Source: Clostridia bacterium
GTDB taxonomy: Bacteria; Bacillota_A; Clostridia; Christensenellales; Aristaeellaceae
Direction: 5' to 3'
Assembly: GCA_017525805.1 (NCBI GenBank)
Contig: JAFXSH010000098.1
Coordinates: 1-32,419, forward strand
Length of the DNA stretch: 32,419 nt
In this document: positions 16,046 through 24,100 of the stretch, one piece after another
Position numbering within the stretch: the first letter of the stretch is position 1
Layout: each line of letters starts with the position of its first letter
The notes under the pieces: generated by a model
What the model was told of the DNA's origin: nothing
Databases searched by the model: none
What the model saw: only the letters and a program-made list of their open reading frames with translations
Translations under genes and position numbers: made by a program

Positions 16046-17818
16046 TCAGTCAATCAGTTCCGACATGGCGGCAATCAGTTCTTTATCCTCCCGGAAGTCC
16101 TGAATACCGGCAGCCATCGCGTCATAATCCGCTCTCAGCGTAATGGTCATGAGCACCAACTGATCATCGCCGAAATACTGCCGCAGCTCAATTGGCTGAT
16201 CAAATTCCACGACCACCGCGTTTTCGCCTGTGCGAAGCGCTTCCAGATCGGGATAGAACACCAGAGTTTCGGTATGCACGTTAATTTTATAGGAATTGAG
16301 TTTATAATTGACCACCTGCGTGCCCTTTTCATTGATGACGGTGGCGGTGCCAACCGTATACAGGTTACTGGCGATCAGCGGATAGGTAAACACGCCTTCT
16401 TCCGCCAGGTTCAGGGGCGTGACCCGGTGCCAAACGCCGCCGCCGATCAAATCACGCGTCATAGGGCCAAAGGATGTAATGGTATTGTTGTAATACATCT
16501 TCTCGGTGATCCTGGTGCGCCGTTCAGCCACATCGCCGCACACAGAGCATACATATTCGCTTTCAATCACGCCGTTGGGCAGTTTCACGTCCATCCACAT
16601 ATAGCAATGGCCCAAAGCCGGAGAGTCAATAATTTCTTCTTTCCGGCATACCGCGCATTGACGCACAGCCCTGCCCGGCTCAGTGCAGGTAGGTTCCGTA
16701 AAGCTGACGCCAAGCCATTGGTGGCCCGGAGCGGGAGACAGCACTTCGGTTTCCTCCAATCCGCAGTCCATGCAATGGCGCACGCCGGTCATTTCGGTAA
16801 CACAGATCAATTCTTCGGGAATCTCCTGCTGTTCCCATTCGCTCCATTCATGGCCTCCGGCAGGGATCACAACGCTCCTTTCCGCAGCCTGACAACGCAG
16901 GCACACCAGGGTACCGGCGCCGTTTTCCGTGCAGGTGGAGGGCGTGATCACTTCGCCCAGGAGCTTTTCTTCTTTCTCTCCCGTACCCATCACCGCGCCC
17001 GCCTCATGCTTGACGAAGAAGGTGATGGAACCGAAAGTATGGCCCAGAGCGGGCAAATTCTGTTCTTCCGTGGCGTGGCATACATCACACTCCCGCCGCG
17101 TTTCGCCCTTTTCCGTACAGGTGGCTTCCTTCTTGACGGTTTCCTGCCACTGGTGGCCGGGCGCGGGGCCTGTGACCCGCGTTTCCGTTTCACCGCAGAC
17201 GCGGCACCGGCGCTGTTCCGACGGTTCCGTAACGCAGATCATGTCATCCGGCAGCAAAACCGCCGTCCATTCTTCCCAATCGTGTCCCCTGGCAGGCAGG
17301 ATCACGGTGCGGACAGCCGTCTGGCAGGTCAGGCAAAGCAGCGTGCCTTTGCCTTGTTCCGTGCAGGTAGGCGCCGCCGTCACTTCTCCGATCTGAAGGC
17401 CCGCGTATTCACCTGTGCCGCTCACAGTACCCGCGGCCCTGCCATCCAGCAGGGAAGCATCGGCATACTCATGGGCAAGCAGGGGCAATACTTCCGTTTT
17501 TTCCGCGCCGCAGACCGCGCACACGCTGCTTTCCTTGCCCTCCGACGCGCAGGTGGGTTCCTCTCTTGTCACATTCCATTTGTGAGGCTCTTCCTTTTGT
17601 TCTGTACGCACGTTTTCCTGTATCACCCGTCCGCAGTCCTCACAGTACAGATCAAAGCTGGTGATCAAGGTATGCGTTTCCATGCTGTCCGTCTTTTGAG
17701 CAAACGGCTGACCATGCTCCCGTTCCACCGTGTGGTGGCTGTCGTCATGAACGGCGGGCGTCTCCTCCGCTATACCGCCGGCGCATAGGCTCAGCAGCGC
17801 CGCGCACAGCAGGATCAT
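16046..17818 (-). CDS. Exported cysteine-motif repeat protein of unknown function
   Basis: Roughly 590-residue secreted protein. A hydrophobic signal segment (ILLCAALLSLCAGGIAEE) is followed by seven full copies of a motif CTExG-x(4-5)-CxxCG-x(8-12)-PxxGHxW plus incomplete copies at each end, then a 160-residue C-terminal domain I do not recognise. Such repeats occur in surface proteins of gut Clostridia, and the CxxC pairs may bind zinc or form disulfides. Higher order is clear: two super-repeats of exactly 144 residues each. ATG 17818 is given as a conventional start, but GGAGG lies 24 bases away. An in-frame ACG at 17833, 9 bases from GGAGG, would give the signal peptide a basic N terminus (K-R-Y), so the true start may be there. 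Confidence 0.85.
   Translation of the reverse strand: MILLCAALLSLCAGGIAEETPAVHDDSHHTVEREHGQPFAQKTDSMETHTLITSFDLYCEDCGRVIQENVRTEQKEEPHKWNVTREEPTCASEGKESSVCAVCGAEKTEVLPLLAHEYADASLLDGRAAGTVSGTGEYAGLQIGEVTAAPTCTEQGKGTLLCLTCQTAVRTVILPARGHDWEEWTAVLLPDDMICVTEPSEQRRCRVCGETETRVTGPAPGHQWQETVKKEATCTEKGETRRECDVCHATEEQNLPALGHTFGSITFFVKHEAGAVMGTGEKEEKLLGEVITPSTCTENGAGTLVCLRCQAAERSVVIPAGGHEWSEWEQQEIPEELICVTEMTGVRHCMDCGLEETEVLSPAPGHQWLGVSFTEPTCTEPGRAVRQCAVCRKEEIIDSPALGHCYMWMDVKLPNGVIESEYVCSVCGDVAERRTRITEKMYYNNTITSFGPMTRDLIGGGVWHRVTPLNLAEEGVFTYPLIASNLYTVGTATVINEKGTQVVNYKLNSYKINVHTETLVFYPDLEALRTGENAVVVEFDQPIELRQYFGDDQLVLMTITLRADYDAMAAGIQDFREDKELIAAMSELID
16610..17041 (-). repeat. Super-repeat B (144 codons) of the cysteine-motif protein
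   Basis: Second copy of the three-motif unit, from the His of PALGHTF to just before the His of PALGHCY. It shares the AG-V-GTGE linker, LGEV, CTENG...CLRC, ICVTE...CMDCG and PAPGHQW landmarks with copy A, in the same order and spacing. Confidence 0.85.
17042..17473 (-). repeat. Super-repeat A (144 codons) of the cysteine-motif protein
   Basis: First copy of the unit, from the His of LLAHEY to just before the His of PALGHTF. The two copies are the same length with no gaps at the landmark residues, which points to one segmental duplication followed by divergence. Confidence 0.85.
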
Positions 17819-17902
17819 CAAATATCTTTTCGTAGTTCTTTTCCTCCAAATACCTGATGCGGTGTCATTTTCATCTATTCACACAAAAGAAATCCCGCTA
17901 TC

Positions 17903-17931
17903 ATCATATCATAATTCGCTTCTTCTGTCAA
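17903..17931 (-). promoter_or_regulatory. Sigma-A promoter of the cysteine-repeat gene
   Basis: On the - strand a perfect TTGACA (17926-17931), 17-base spacer, TATGAT (17903-17908). Transcription would start near 17896, leaving about 50 bases before the GGAGG at 17843-17847. Confidence 0.85.
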
Positions 17932-18021
17932 TTACGCCGCCTTTCCAGAGGCGCTGTCCCCACGAAATTTACATTGTGTGATAATGGTTTTGCTTTCGCA
18001 ATACGCGAAGGATGAAGCGCC

Positions 18022-18050
18022 AAAAACCGCCGCTCCCGAAGGAGCAGCGG
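18022..18050 (-). terminator. Intrinsic terminator of htrA with UUCG tetraloop
   Basis: On the - strand CCGCTGCTCC pairs with GGAGCGGCGG (10 bp, one G-U) around a UUCG tetraloop, followed by TTTTT (18022-18026). The very stable tetraloop makes this a strong terminator. Confidence 0.93.
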
Positions 18051-18066
18051 CGCAGGAGGAATGGAA

Positions 18067-19362
18067 TCAGCTCTGCATATCGTCGATCACGCGCAGGGTA
18101 ACGGTCAGGTCCACATAATTGCCCTTGCCAACGTCGGTCATATCCCATTGGGTCTGGCCCATCTGGCTGGCGAAAGCGTCGTCCCGGTACACCTTCACGG
18201 TAATGGTATCGCCCGTCTTGTATTCTGCCAGCTTATCGGTGAGGGCGTTCTGCGTGTTGATCACAGTGCCGTCGATTTCCACGATGATATCGCCGACCTG
18301 AATGCCGCCTTCGGCAGCGGGAGAAAGATCATCCACGCTGCGGATCAGCGCGCCGGTGGGCAGGCCGTACTGGGCGGCGTTGCTGATGAAGGTATAGCTC
18401 ACGCCCAGCCTGGGCTTGCCGTACAGGGGAGAATCGGCCTTGTCATTGCCCTGCTTTTCATTTTCACCGGAAGCCGTCTGCTTGCCGTTGCTGTTGTAAT
18501 CCCGCAGCACTTCGGTGATCAGGGGCTTAGCCACATTGATGGGGATGCACAGGCCGATGTTATCCACGTTGCGGCCGGAGAAATAATAGCTGGTAGAATT
18601 GGCGTATCTGGCGGGGATGCCCTGGAGCTGGCCCAGCGTGTTGAACATGCCGCCGCCGGAGTTGCCGGAGTTGATGGCGGCGTCGGTCTGGATCATGGTG
18701 TTGGTGATGGTGGTCATGCGGCCGTAACGGTCGGTGGTCTGATCGGTCACTTCACGGTCCAGGCCGGAAATGGCGCCGATGGTAACCGAGCGGGAATACT
18801 TTTCACCGATGGGGTTGCCGATAACGATGGCCCATTCGCCCACCTGCAACTGGTCGCTGTCGCCCAAGGCTACGGCGGGCACGTTCAGGCCCTTGACCTC
18901 CAGCACGGCGATATCCAGGTTGGCGTCGTAGCCCACCACGGTGGCTTCATGTTCATCGTCGTCCAGAGCGGTGGTGACGGTCACGCGGGTGGAGCCTTCC
19001 ACCACATGGTAATTGGTCAGCACATGGCCGTATTCGGTAATGACCACGCCGGAGCCGGTGCCCTGCAGGCTTTCCCTGGTTTCAGGCTGGCCGTAGCCAT
19101 AGCCGAAGCCGTAACCGTAATAGGAGGTGGTGGTGGCGTAGTTGTTCACGCCCACCACGCTGTTGCGCACCTGATTGACAACTTCGATAAAGGGGCTGGT
19201 GATCTGGCTTGCGTCCGTGGTGGTGTTTACGATCTTGTCAATCTCCTCCTGGGACAGGGTGCCGCTGGCAGCGCCGGCGGATAATACCGTCGTGCCGATC
19301 ATGATCGCGGCCAGCACAACGGCCAACAGGCCGAAATACAACGAAGAATGCTTTTTCATCAT
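18067..19362 (-). CDS. htrA: HtrA/DegP-like membrane-anchored serine protease with PDZ domain
   Basis: Quality-control protease on the outer face of the membrane, 431 residues. One N-terminal membrane helix (about 9-29) anchors it. The trypsin-like domain has the full triad: His119 in TNYHVVEG, Asp150 in YDANLDIAV and Ser235 in NSGNSGG. A Tyr/Gly-rich stretch (about 80-91) precedes the protease domain, and a low-complexity linker (about 305-325) leads to one PDZ domain (about 330-400). ATG 19362 is preceded by AAGGAAGG; a second ATG follows directly. It is monocistronic, ends at a UUCG terminator, and its upstream region has tandem TGTTCA boxes typical of response-regulator control. In bacilli htrA is driven by the CssRS envelope-stress system; no such regulator lies in this window. 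Confidence 0.95.
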   Translation of the reverse strand: MMKKHSSLYFGLLAVVLAAIMIGTTVLSAGAASGTLSQEEIDKIVNTTTDASQITSPFIEVVNQVRNSVVGVNNYATTTSYYGYGFGYGYGQPETRESLQGTGSGVVITEYGHVLTNYHVVEGSTRVTVTTALDDDEHEATVVGYDANLDIAVLEVKGLNVPAVALGDSDQLQVGEWAIVIGNPIGEKYSRSVTIGAISGLDREVTDQTTDRYGRMTTITNTMIQTDAAINSGNSGGGMFNTLGQLQGIPARYANSTSYYFSGRNVDNIGLCIPINVAKPLITEVLRDYNSNGKQTASGENEKQGNDKADSPLYGKPRLGVSYTFISNAAQYGLPTGALIRSVDDLSPAAEGGIQVGDIIVEIDGTVINTQNALTDKLAEYKTGDTITVKVYRDDAFASQMGQTQWDMTDVGKGNYVDLTVTLRVIDDMQS

Positions 19363-19379
19363 GTTTCCTTCCTTTCTTT

Positions 19380-19394
19380 CGGATCAATGATCCG
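19380..19394. repeat. Perfect palindrome in the htrA leader
   Basis: CGGATCA-A-TGATCCG, two 7-base arms around one base, about 18 bases upstream of the htrA ATG. It may be a protein-binding site; as RNA the one-base loop would open to a shorter stem. Confidence 0.5.
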
Positions 19395-19431
19395 TTAAAA
19401 TCTTATCGTCCCCCTTTCAGGGTACGAGCTC

Positions 19432-19476
19432 ATTGTAATCGGGATTTTTTACAAAAATTTGAACAGTATTTGAACA
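19432..19476 (-). promoter_or_regulatory. htrA promoter region with tandem response-regulator-like boxes
   Basis: On the - strand two identical nonamers TGTTCAAAT lie at 19468-19476 and 19457-19465, an 11-base period (one helical turn). A TACAAT -10 follows at 19432-19437. At 17 bases upstream of it the sequence (AAATTT) is a poor -35, and the boxes abut this place. This is the arrangement expected for activation by an OmpR-family regulator. Confidence 0.6.
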
Positions 19477-19549
19477 TCTGGGCGAAAAAAAGGACGAAAT
19501 ACGCACATTCTGGTTTTTCCTTTTTCCCGCTGTTTCATACGTGTCAAAT

Positions 19550-19575
19550 AAAAAAGCAGCCGGTTACAGCCGCTT
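19550..19575 (-). terminator. Intrinsic terminator of the uvrB operon overlapping the last stop codon
   Basis: On the - strand AAGCGGCTG / CGGCTGCTT (9 pairs, two G-U) around loop TAAC, then a T run (19550-19555). The loop contains the stop codon of the GNAT gene. Confidence 0.75.
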
Positions 19576-20376
19576 TTCGCAAAAATGCCAGGTCAGGAAG
19601 GCTTGAAACCCCAGGCGGGCGTACCAATGCCCCACGCCGGTGTAATGGATAAAGCAGGTATCGCACCCCTGCTTTTTCAGTTCCTCGCAGGCCAGGGCCA
19701 CCATTTTCAGGCCAATGCCCATCCGGCGGTACTTGGGCACGGTGCCCACGCAGCCCGGCGCGCCCACCTTGTTTTTCCCATTGGAGGCCAAGCAGTTTTC
19801 CCAGATTTCCGCGTTGCAGAAGCTGGCGATTTCGCCGTCCAGCATGGCGCAGTAGGCGGAGCTGTCCGGCCCGTAATACTTCACCCAATCCGTGTCCACC
19901 GCCGCGACGGCTTCGTGGAGGGGTTCAAGGGGGCCGTGATACCAGCCAAAGGACACTCCCGGCGGTACGGGCAAATCGAAATCATCGGCCCGGAAGCGGG
20001 TCAAATCCCCTTTCATTTCCTCGTAGCCGCCGCCTACGGTATAGCCGCGCTTTTCAAAGAAGCCCCGGGCCTGCTCCGGCATGCCGGGAAACAGCCGGGC
20101 ATCTGTGCCGCCCACGGTCATTTTTTCCGCGCCTGCCCGCCGGGCCTGATCCTCCGCCTGCCGCAGCAATCGGGAACCAATGCCCTGTTTCTGGTATTCG
20201 GGCAGCACGCACAATAGGCGCAGGGTATTGCCCTCTACTACGGCAAAGCCGGTCAGCCGCCCGTTTTTCCGGTGCTCCAGCAGGTTTTCTTCCGTAAGCT
20301 TCGCCATCCGCCGAAAAGCGTCTTCCGAAAGGCTCAATTCCGGGAAACAGGCGGAAAAAACTTCATAATGCTCCAT
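19564..20376 (-). CDS. Tandem GNAT acetyltransferase
   Basis: Protein of 270 residues with two GNAT folds. The N-terminal one (about 1-130) has the acetyl-CoA loop in LPEYQKQGIGSRLLRQAE, and the C-terminal one (about 140-270) has a second in VPKYRRMGIGLKMVA with GHWYARLGF after it. Such double GNAT proteins include mycothiol-synthase-like and aminoglycoside-type enzymes, but the substrate here is unknown. ATG 20376 has GGAG 9 bases upstream; another ATG at 20382 is only 3 bases from it. Longer in-frame reading extends into the radical SAM gene and is rejected. It is the last gene of the uvrB operon. Confidence 0.85.
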   Translation of the reverse strand: MEHYEVFSACFPELSLSEDAFRRMAKLTEENLLEHRKNGRLTGFAVVEGNTLRLLCVLPEYQKQGIGSRLLRQAEDQARRAGAEKMTVGGTDARLFPGMPEQARGFFEKRGYTVGGGYEEMKGDLTRFRADDFDLPVPPGVSFGWYHGPLEPLHEAVAAVDTDWVKYYGPDSSAYCAMLDGEIASFCNAEIWENCLASNGKNKVGAPGCVGTVPKYRRMGIGLKMVALACEELKKQGCDTCFIHYTGVGHWYARLGFQAFLTWHFCEKRL

Positions 20377-20390
20377 GTTCATGCTCTCCT

Positions 20391-21260
20391 TTATACGCCG
20401 GTCAGGTCGAAGAGCGGCGTGTAGGCCGCGTCGGCGCTTTCCTTTTCCTGGGTGTAGCCCGTAAGATTCAGCGCCTGAAAATGATCCAGCACCCTTTGAT
20501 ATTCCGTATCGGTGATCCGCCGGTCCAGGCCGGGAATTTTGCAATAGGGCGAGGGGGTATACTGCCGCATGAGGGACACGGGCGTGCCTTTTGGCAGGTT
20601 ATCCGCGATAAAATCCAGCGCCTTGCAGCTGTCCACCGTGCAGCCCGGCAGGATCAGGTGCCGCACGATCACGCCTCTTTTCATCATGCCATCCTCATCG
20701 TACACCGCCGGGCCGGTCTGGCGGCACATTTCCCGAATGGCCCGGGAAGCGATTTCAAAATAGTCCGGCGCGCCCGCGCACAGCTTGGACAGGCGGGGCG
20801 ATACGTGCTTTAAGTCAGGCAGGTAAATATCCACCGCGCCTTCCAGCAATTTCAGGGTTTCCACCGTTTCATAGCCGCCGGTATTCCATACGACGGGTAT
20901 TGCTGGCCGGTACAGATTCAATGCGTCCAGCACGGCATAAGTAAAGGGCGTGGCTGTGACCAGGTTGATATTGTGCGCTCCTTGGTCCTCCAACATTTTG
21001 AAAATATCGGCCAGACGCTGGACAGTGATTTCTTTTCCTTGGCCTAAATGGCTGATTTCGTAATTCTGGCAGAAAGCGCAGCGCAGGGTACAGCCGGAAA
21101 AGAACACCGTGCCGCTGCCCCGTGTGCCGGAAATGCAGGGTTCCTCCCAAAAATGCAGCGCCGCCCGGGCGACACGGGGGCTTTCCCCCATGCCGCAGAA
21201 ACCGGTTCTTTGGCTCCTGTCTACCCCGCACCGGCGGGGACAAAGCGTACAAACAGCCAT
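20391..21260 (-). CDS. PflX-like radical SAM protein (pyruvate formate-lyase activase homologue)
   Basis: Iron-sulfur radical SAM enzyme of 289 residues. The cluster motif is CTLRCAFC (Cys57, Cys61, Cys64), the CxxxCxxC that binds the 4Fe-4S and SAM. The N terminus carries four more cysteines (4, 7, 11, 22) in the CTLCPRRC...GFCG arrangement typical of the COG1313/PflX group, which probably holds a second metal site. The family resembles glycyl-radical enzyme activases, but members are usually orphan, as here: no glycyl-radical enzyme gene is adjacent. The ribosome site is weak (AAAGGAAAG, about 11 bases away). It is co-transcribed with GNAT genes on both sides. Confidence 0.9.
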   Translation of the reverse strand: MAVCTLCPRRCGVDRSQRTGFCGMGESPRVARAALHFWEEPCISGTRGSGTVFFSGCTLRCAFCQNYEISHLGQGKEITVQRLADIFKMLEDQGAHNINLVTATPFTYAVLDALNLYRPAIPVVWNTGGYETVETLKLLEGAVDIYLPDLKHVSPRLSKLCAGAPDYFEIASRAIREMCRQTGPAVYDEDGMMKRGVIVRHLILPGCTVDSCKALDFIADNLPKGTPVSLMRQYTPSPYCKIPGLDRRITDTEYQRVLDHFQALNLTGYTQEKESADAAYTPLFDLTGV

Positions 21261-21275
21261 CGCGTTTTCTTTCCT

Positions 21276-21800
21276 TTATTTCAGCTTCTTGGACAGATAC
21301 AGCACCAGATCATCGTCGTTTTCACAGGCCGCATACGGTTCGCATACGTGATCCCCGTACCATACGCCGGAGCCGTCCGGGATATAACCGCGCTTCACGT
21401 ACATCCTTTGGGCGCTGCCGTACCCGCTGTGCAGACCCACGCCTAAATAGACGGTATCGGCATACTTGGCGGCAATTTGTTCCGCCGCGTCCATGAGCTT
21501 TTTGCCGATGCCGCGCCGCCTGAATTTTACCAGCACACCGAAATCCACGATTTCAGGAAACCCTTTGTTTCTGAACGCGCCTCCCGTGGCATTTGGATAT
21601 ACGTTGATATACCCGGCCACATTCCCCCGATATTCCGCCACCAGGGAAACGCATTTCCCCGCGTCCCGATCCCGCAGGCGGTTTTCGTATTTTTCGATGG
21701 ACTGGTGCCAGCCCTGGGCGATTTCCTCATCGGTGATAATTTGGGCATCGGATGGGACCATATCCCGGATCCATACTTCTTCATCCTGATAGTACGTCAT
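21276..21800 (-). CDS. GNAT family N-acetyltransferase
   Basis: Single-domain acetyltransferase of 174 residues. The acetyl-CoA binding loop is VLVKFRRRGIGKKLMDAAEQ, followed by the typical YLGVGLHSGYGSAQRMYVKRGYIPDG strand-helix where the tyrosine is the usual general acid. ATG 21800 has AGGAGG 6 bases upstream; an in-frame ATG at 21818 is less well placed. The gene starts 17 bases after the uvrB stop and belongs to its operon. The substrate (protein N terminus, polyamine, antibiotic) cannot be told from sequence. Confidence 0.88.
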   Translation of the reverse strand: MTYYQDEEVWIRDMVPSDAQIITDEEIAQGWHQSIEKYENRLRDRDAGKCVSLVAEYRGNVAGYINVYPNATGGAFRNKGFPEIVDFGVLVKFRRRGIGKKLMDAAEQIAAKYADTVYLGVGLHSGYGSAQRMYVKRGYIPDGSGVWYGDHVCEPYAACENDDDLVLYLSKKLK

Positions 21801-21817
21801 ATTATTCTCCTCCTTCA

Positions 21818-23833
21818 TCAGTGTTCCGCTTTGCGCATTTTTTCCCTGCGCCTCCGGGAGGGCTGATGTTTATTGATGGGCGTATCTCCCCGGATGGCGA
21901 AGAGCTGGTCGCGAAGCTTGGCGGCTTTTTCAAAGTCCAGGGCGGAAGCGGCGGTAAGCATCTGATCCTCCAGCTGTTTGATCCATTCGGCCTTTTCGTC
22001 TTCCTCCATCCCGCCGGTGATCTCCTCGCTGGTCTGATCGGTGATCTCCAGCAAGGCGCGCACGGCGGTCTTCACCGATTCGGGGGTGATGCCGTTGGCT
22101 TCGTTGTATGCTTCCTGAATAGCCCGGCGGCGGTTGGTTTCGCCGATGGCCGCCATCATGGAATCGGTGGGGCTATCGGCGTACATGATCACGCGGCCCT
22201 CCACGTTGCGGGCGGCGCGGCCGATGGTCTGGATCAAACTTGTTTCAGAGCGCAGGAAGCCTTCTTTGTCCGCGTCGAGGATGGCCACCAAAGCCACCTC
22301 CGGCAGGTCCAGGCCTTCGCGCAGCAGGTTGATGCCTACCAGCACGTCGTATTCGCCCATGCGCAGTTCCCGAATCAGCTTGGTGCGCTCCAGGGTCTGG
22401 ATATCGGAATGCAGATAGCGTACCCGGATGCCCAATTCGTCTAAATAATCCGTCAGGCGCTCCGCCATTTTCTTTGTCAGGGTGGTCACCAGCACCCTTT
22501 CTTTTTTCTCTACCACTTTATGGATTTCCCCCACCAGGTCGTCCACCTGGCCGGTGGCGGGGCGCACGATGATCTTGGGATCCAGAAGGCCCGTGGGCCT
22601 TATGATCTGCTCCACGATCTGGCTGGCCCGCTCCCGCTCGTAGGGCGCGGGGGTGGCGGACACGTAAATCACCTGCTTCACCCGCGCGTCAAATTCTTCA
22701 TAGGTCAGGGGCCGGTTGTCAAAGGCGGAGGGCAGGCGGAAGCCGTAATTCACCAGCATGTTTTTCCGGGCCCGGTCCCCGGCGTACATGGCGCGAATTT
22801 GAGGAACGGTCACGTGGCTTTCGTCGATCATCACCAAAAAGTCCTTGGGAAAATAATCCAGCAGGCAGAAGGGCGGATCGCCCTCTTTGCGCCCGTCGAA
22901 ATACCGGCTGTAATTCTCGATGCCGGTGCAGAAGCCGATTTCCCGCAGCATTTCAATATCGTATTTGGTGCGCTGGGCGATGCGCTGGGCCTCCAGCAGC
23001 TTGCCTTCTTCTTCAAACTGCCTGACCCGTTCCTCCATGTCCCGCTCGATACGGGCGATGTTTTCCTCTCTGTTTTCCTGGTTGGTGGCGTAGTGGGTGG
23101 CAGGAAAGATAGGGACGTGCTGGACGGTGTGCAGCACGTGCCCGTCCACCACTGAAAACTCGCTGATCCGGTCGATCTCGTCGCCAAAAAACTCCACTCG
23201 GATGCCATTTTCAAGCTGTCCTTTGGGGATCACCTCCACCGTATCCCCCCGAACGCGGAAATTTCCGCGCTCAAACCCCACATCGTTGCGTTCATACTGG
23301 ATTTCCACCAGGCGGCGCAGCAGCTCGTCAGGGCTCATTTGCATGCCGGGGCGCAGGGAAATCATCTGACCCTCGTATTCGCTGGGGTCGCCCATGGAAT
23401 AAATGCAGGAAACGGAGGCGACAATAATCACGTCGTTCCGCTCCTTCAGGGCGGCGGTGGCGCTGTGACGCAGGCGGTCGATCTCCAAATTGACGGAGGC
23501 GTCCTTTTCGATATAGGTATCGGAAGACGGAATATAGGCTTCCGGCTGGTAATAATCGTAATAAGAAACAAAGTATTCCACCGCGCTGTCCGGGAAAAAT
23601 GCCTTGAATTCGCTGCAAAGCTGGGCGGCCAAAGTTTTGTTGTGGGCGATCACCAGGGTGGGCCGCTGCACCTTTTCGATGACGGACGCCATAGTAAAGG
23701 TTTTGCCCGAGCCCGTTACGCCCAGCAGCACCTGGGCGGGCATACCCTCCTTGACGCCCCGGGCCAGGGCCTCAATGGCCTGGGGCTGGTCTCCCCGGGC
23801 AGTGTAAGGGGCTTTCAAAATAAATTGACCCAT
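21818..23833 (-). CDS. uvrB: Excinuclease ABC subunit B
   Basis: Damage-recognition helicase of nucleotide excision repair; loads onto DNA with UvrA and recruits UvrC. 671 residues, the normal size. Walker A is GVTGSGKT (38-45), the damage-probing beta-hairpin is [14 protein letters not shown] (about 90-103), Walker B MIDESH, and helicase motif [13 protein letters not shown]-terminal UVR motif ([10 protein letters not shown]...[10 protein letters not shown]) contacts UvrC. ATG 23833 has GGAGG 5 bases upstream; an in-frame ATG at 23911 precedes the promoter and is rejected. uvrA is not adjacent; instead two GNAT genes and a radical SAM gene follow. Confidence 0.97.
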   Translation of the reverse strand: MGQFILKAPYTARGDQPQAIEALARGVKEGMPAQVLLGVTGSGKTFTMASVIEKVQRPTLVIAHNKTLAAQLCSEFKAFFPDSAVEYFVSYYDYYQPEAYIPSSDTYIEKDASVNLEIDRLRHSATAALKERNDVIIVASVSCIYSMGDPSEYEGQMISLRPGMQMSPDELLRRLVEIQYERNDVGFERGNFRVRGDTVEVIPKGQLENGIRVEFFGDEIDRISEFSVVDGHVLHTVQHVPIFPATHYATNQENREENIARIERDMEERVRQFEEEGKLLEAQRIAQRTKYDIEMLREIGFCTGIENYSRYFDGRKEGDPPFCLLDYFPKDFLVMIDESHVTVPQIRAMYAGDRARKNMLVNYGFRLPSAFDNRPLTYEEFDARVKQVIYVSATPAPYERERASQIVEQIIRPTGLLDPKIIVRPATGQVDDLVGEIHKVVEKKERVLVTTLTKKMAERLTDYLDELGIRVRYLHSDIQTLERTKLIRELRMGEYDVLVGINLLREGLDLPEVALVAILDADKEGFLRSETSLIQTIGRAARNVEGRVIMYADSPTDSMMAAIGETNRRRAIQEAYNEANGITPESVKTAVRALLEITDQTSEEITGGMEEDEKAEWIKQLEDQMLTAASALDFEKAAKLRDQLFAIRGDTPINKHQPSRRRREKMRKAEH

Positions 23834-23878
23834 AAATTCCTCCAATTGTTTTTGGAACACAAGCACTTTTTCCATTGA

Positions 23879-23907
23879 ATTATAGCAAGATTCCATGTTC
23901 ATGTAAA
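23879..23907 (-). promoter_or_regulatory. uvrB operon promoter
   Basis: On the - strand TTTACA (23902-23907), 17-base spacer, perfect TATAAT (23879-23884) with a TGC extended -10. A 15-base palindrome adjoins its -35. Confidence 0.87.
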
Positions 23908-23909
23908 GC

Positions 23910-23924
23910 ATGACAATTTGTCAT
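23910..23924. promoter_or_regulatory. Perfect palindrome next to the uvrB -35, candidate operator
   Basis: ATGACAA-T-TTGTCAT, two 7-base arms around a single base, two bases upstream of the uvrB -35. It does not match the GAAC-N4-GTTC LexA box of Gram-positives. The regulator is unknown. Confidence 0.55.
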
Positions 23925-23929
23925 CCTTT

Positions 23930-23953
23930 CCCAGCCGCAAAATATTGGCTGGG
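23930..23953. repeat. Inverted repeat in the uvrB-murA divergent region
   Basis: CCCAGCC (23930-23936) and GGCTGGG (23947-23953) around a 10-base AT-rich spacer. There is no T run, so it is not a terminator. A further imperfect pair (TGCTGG-g-AA / TTCCAGCA) lies at 24002-24034 in the murA leader. No convincing murA promoter was found. Confidence 0.4.
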
Positions 23954-24100
23954 AGAAACGCGAAAACGCCGCGACAACGGGCCGCTATGCTGAAAAAAAC
24001 TTGCTGGGAACCGTTTTTCGCGCCCTTTCCAGCAGAAAATGATGCTTGATCCCCGGGCACAATGACCGCGAAACGAATGCTTTTTGCGGAGGTGTGTCCC

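Noticed and set aside
16037..17788. 583-codon open frame on the + strand opposite the cysteine-repeat gene
   Set aside because: The - strand has a consensus promoter, signal peptide, ordered repeats and a terminator just after its stop; the + frame has none of these and arises from GC-rich codon bias.
18061..19284. 407-codon + strand frame opposite htrA
   Set aside because: The - strand encodes a complete HtrA with full catalytic triad; the + frame is low-complexity Gly/Ala/Val/His and has no ribosome site.
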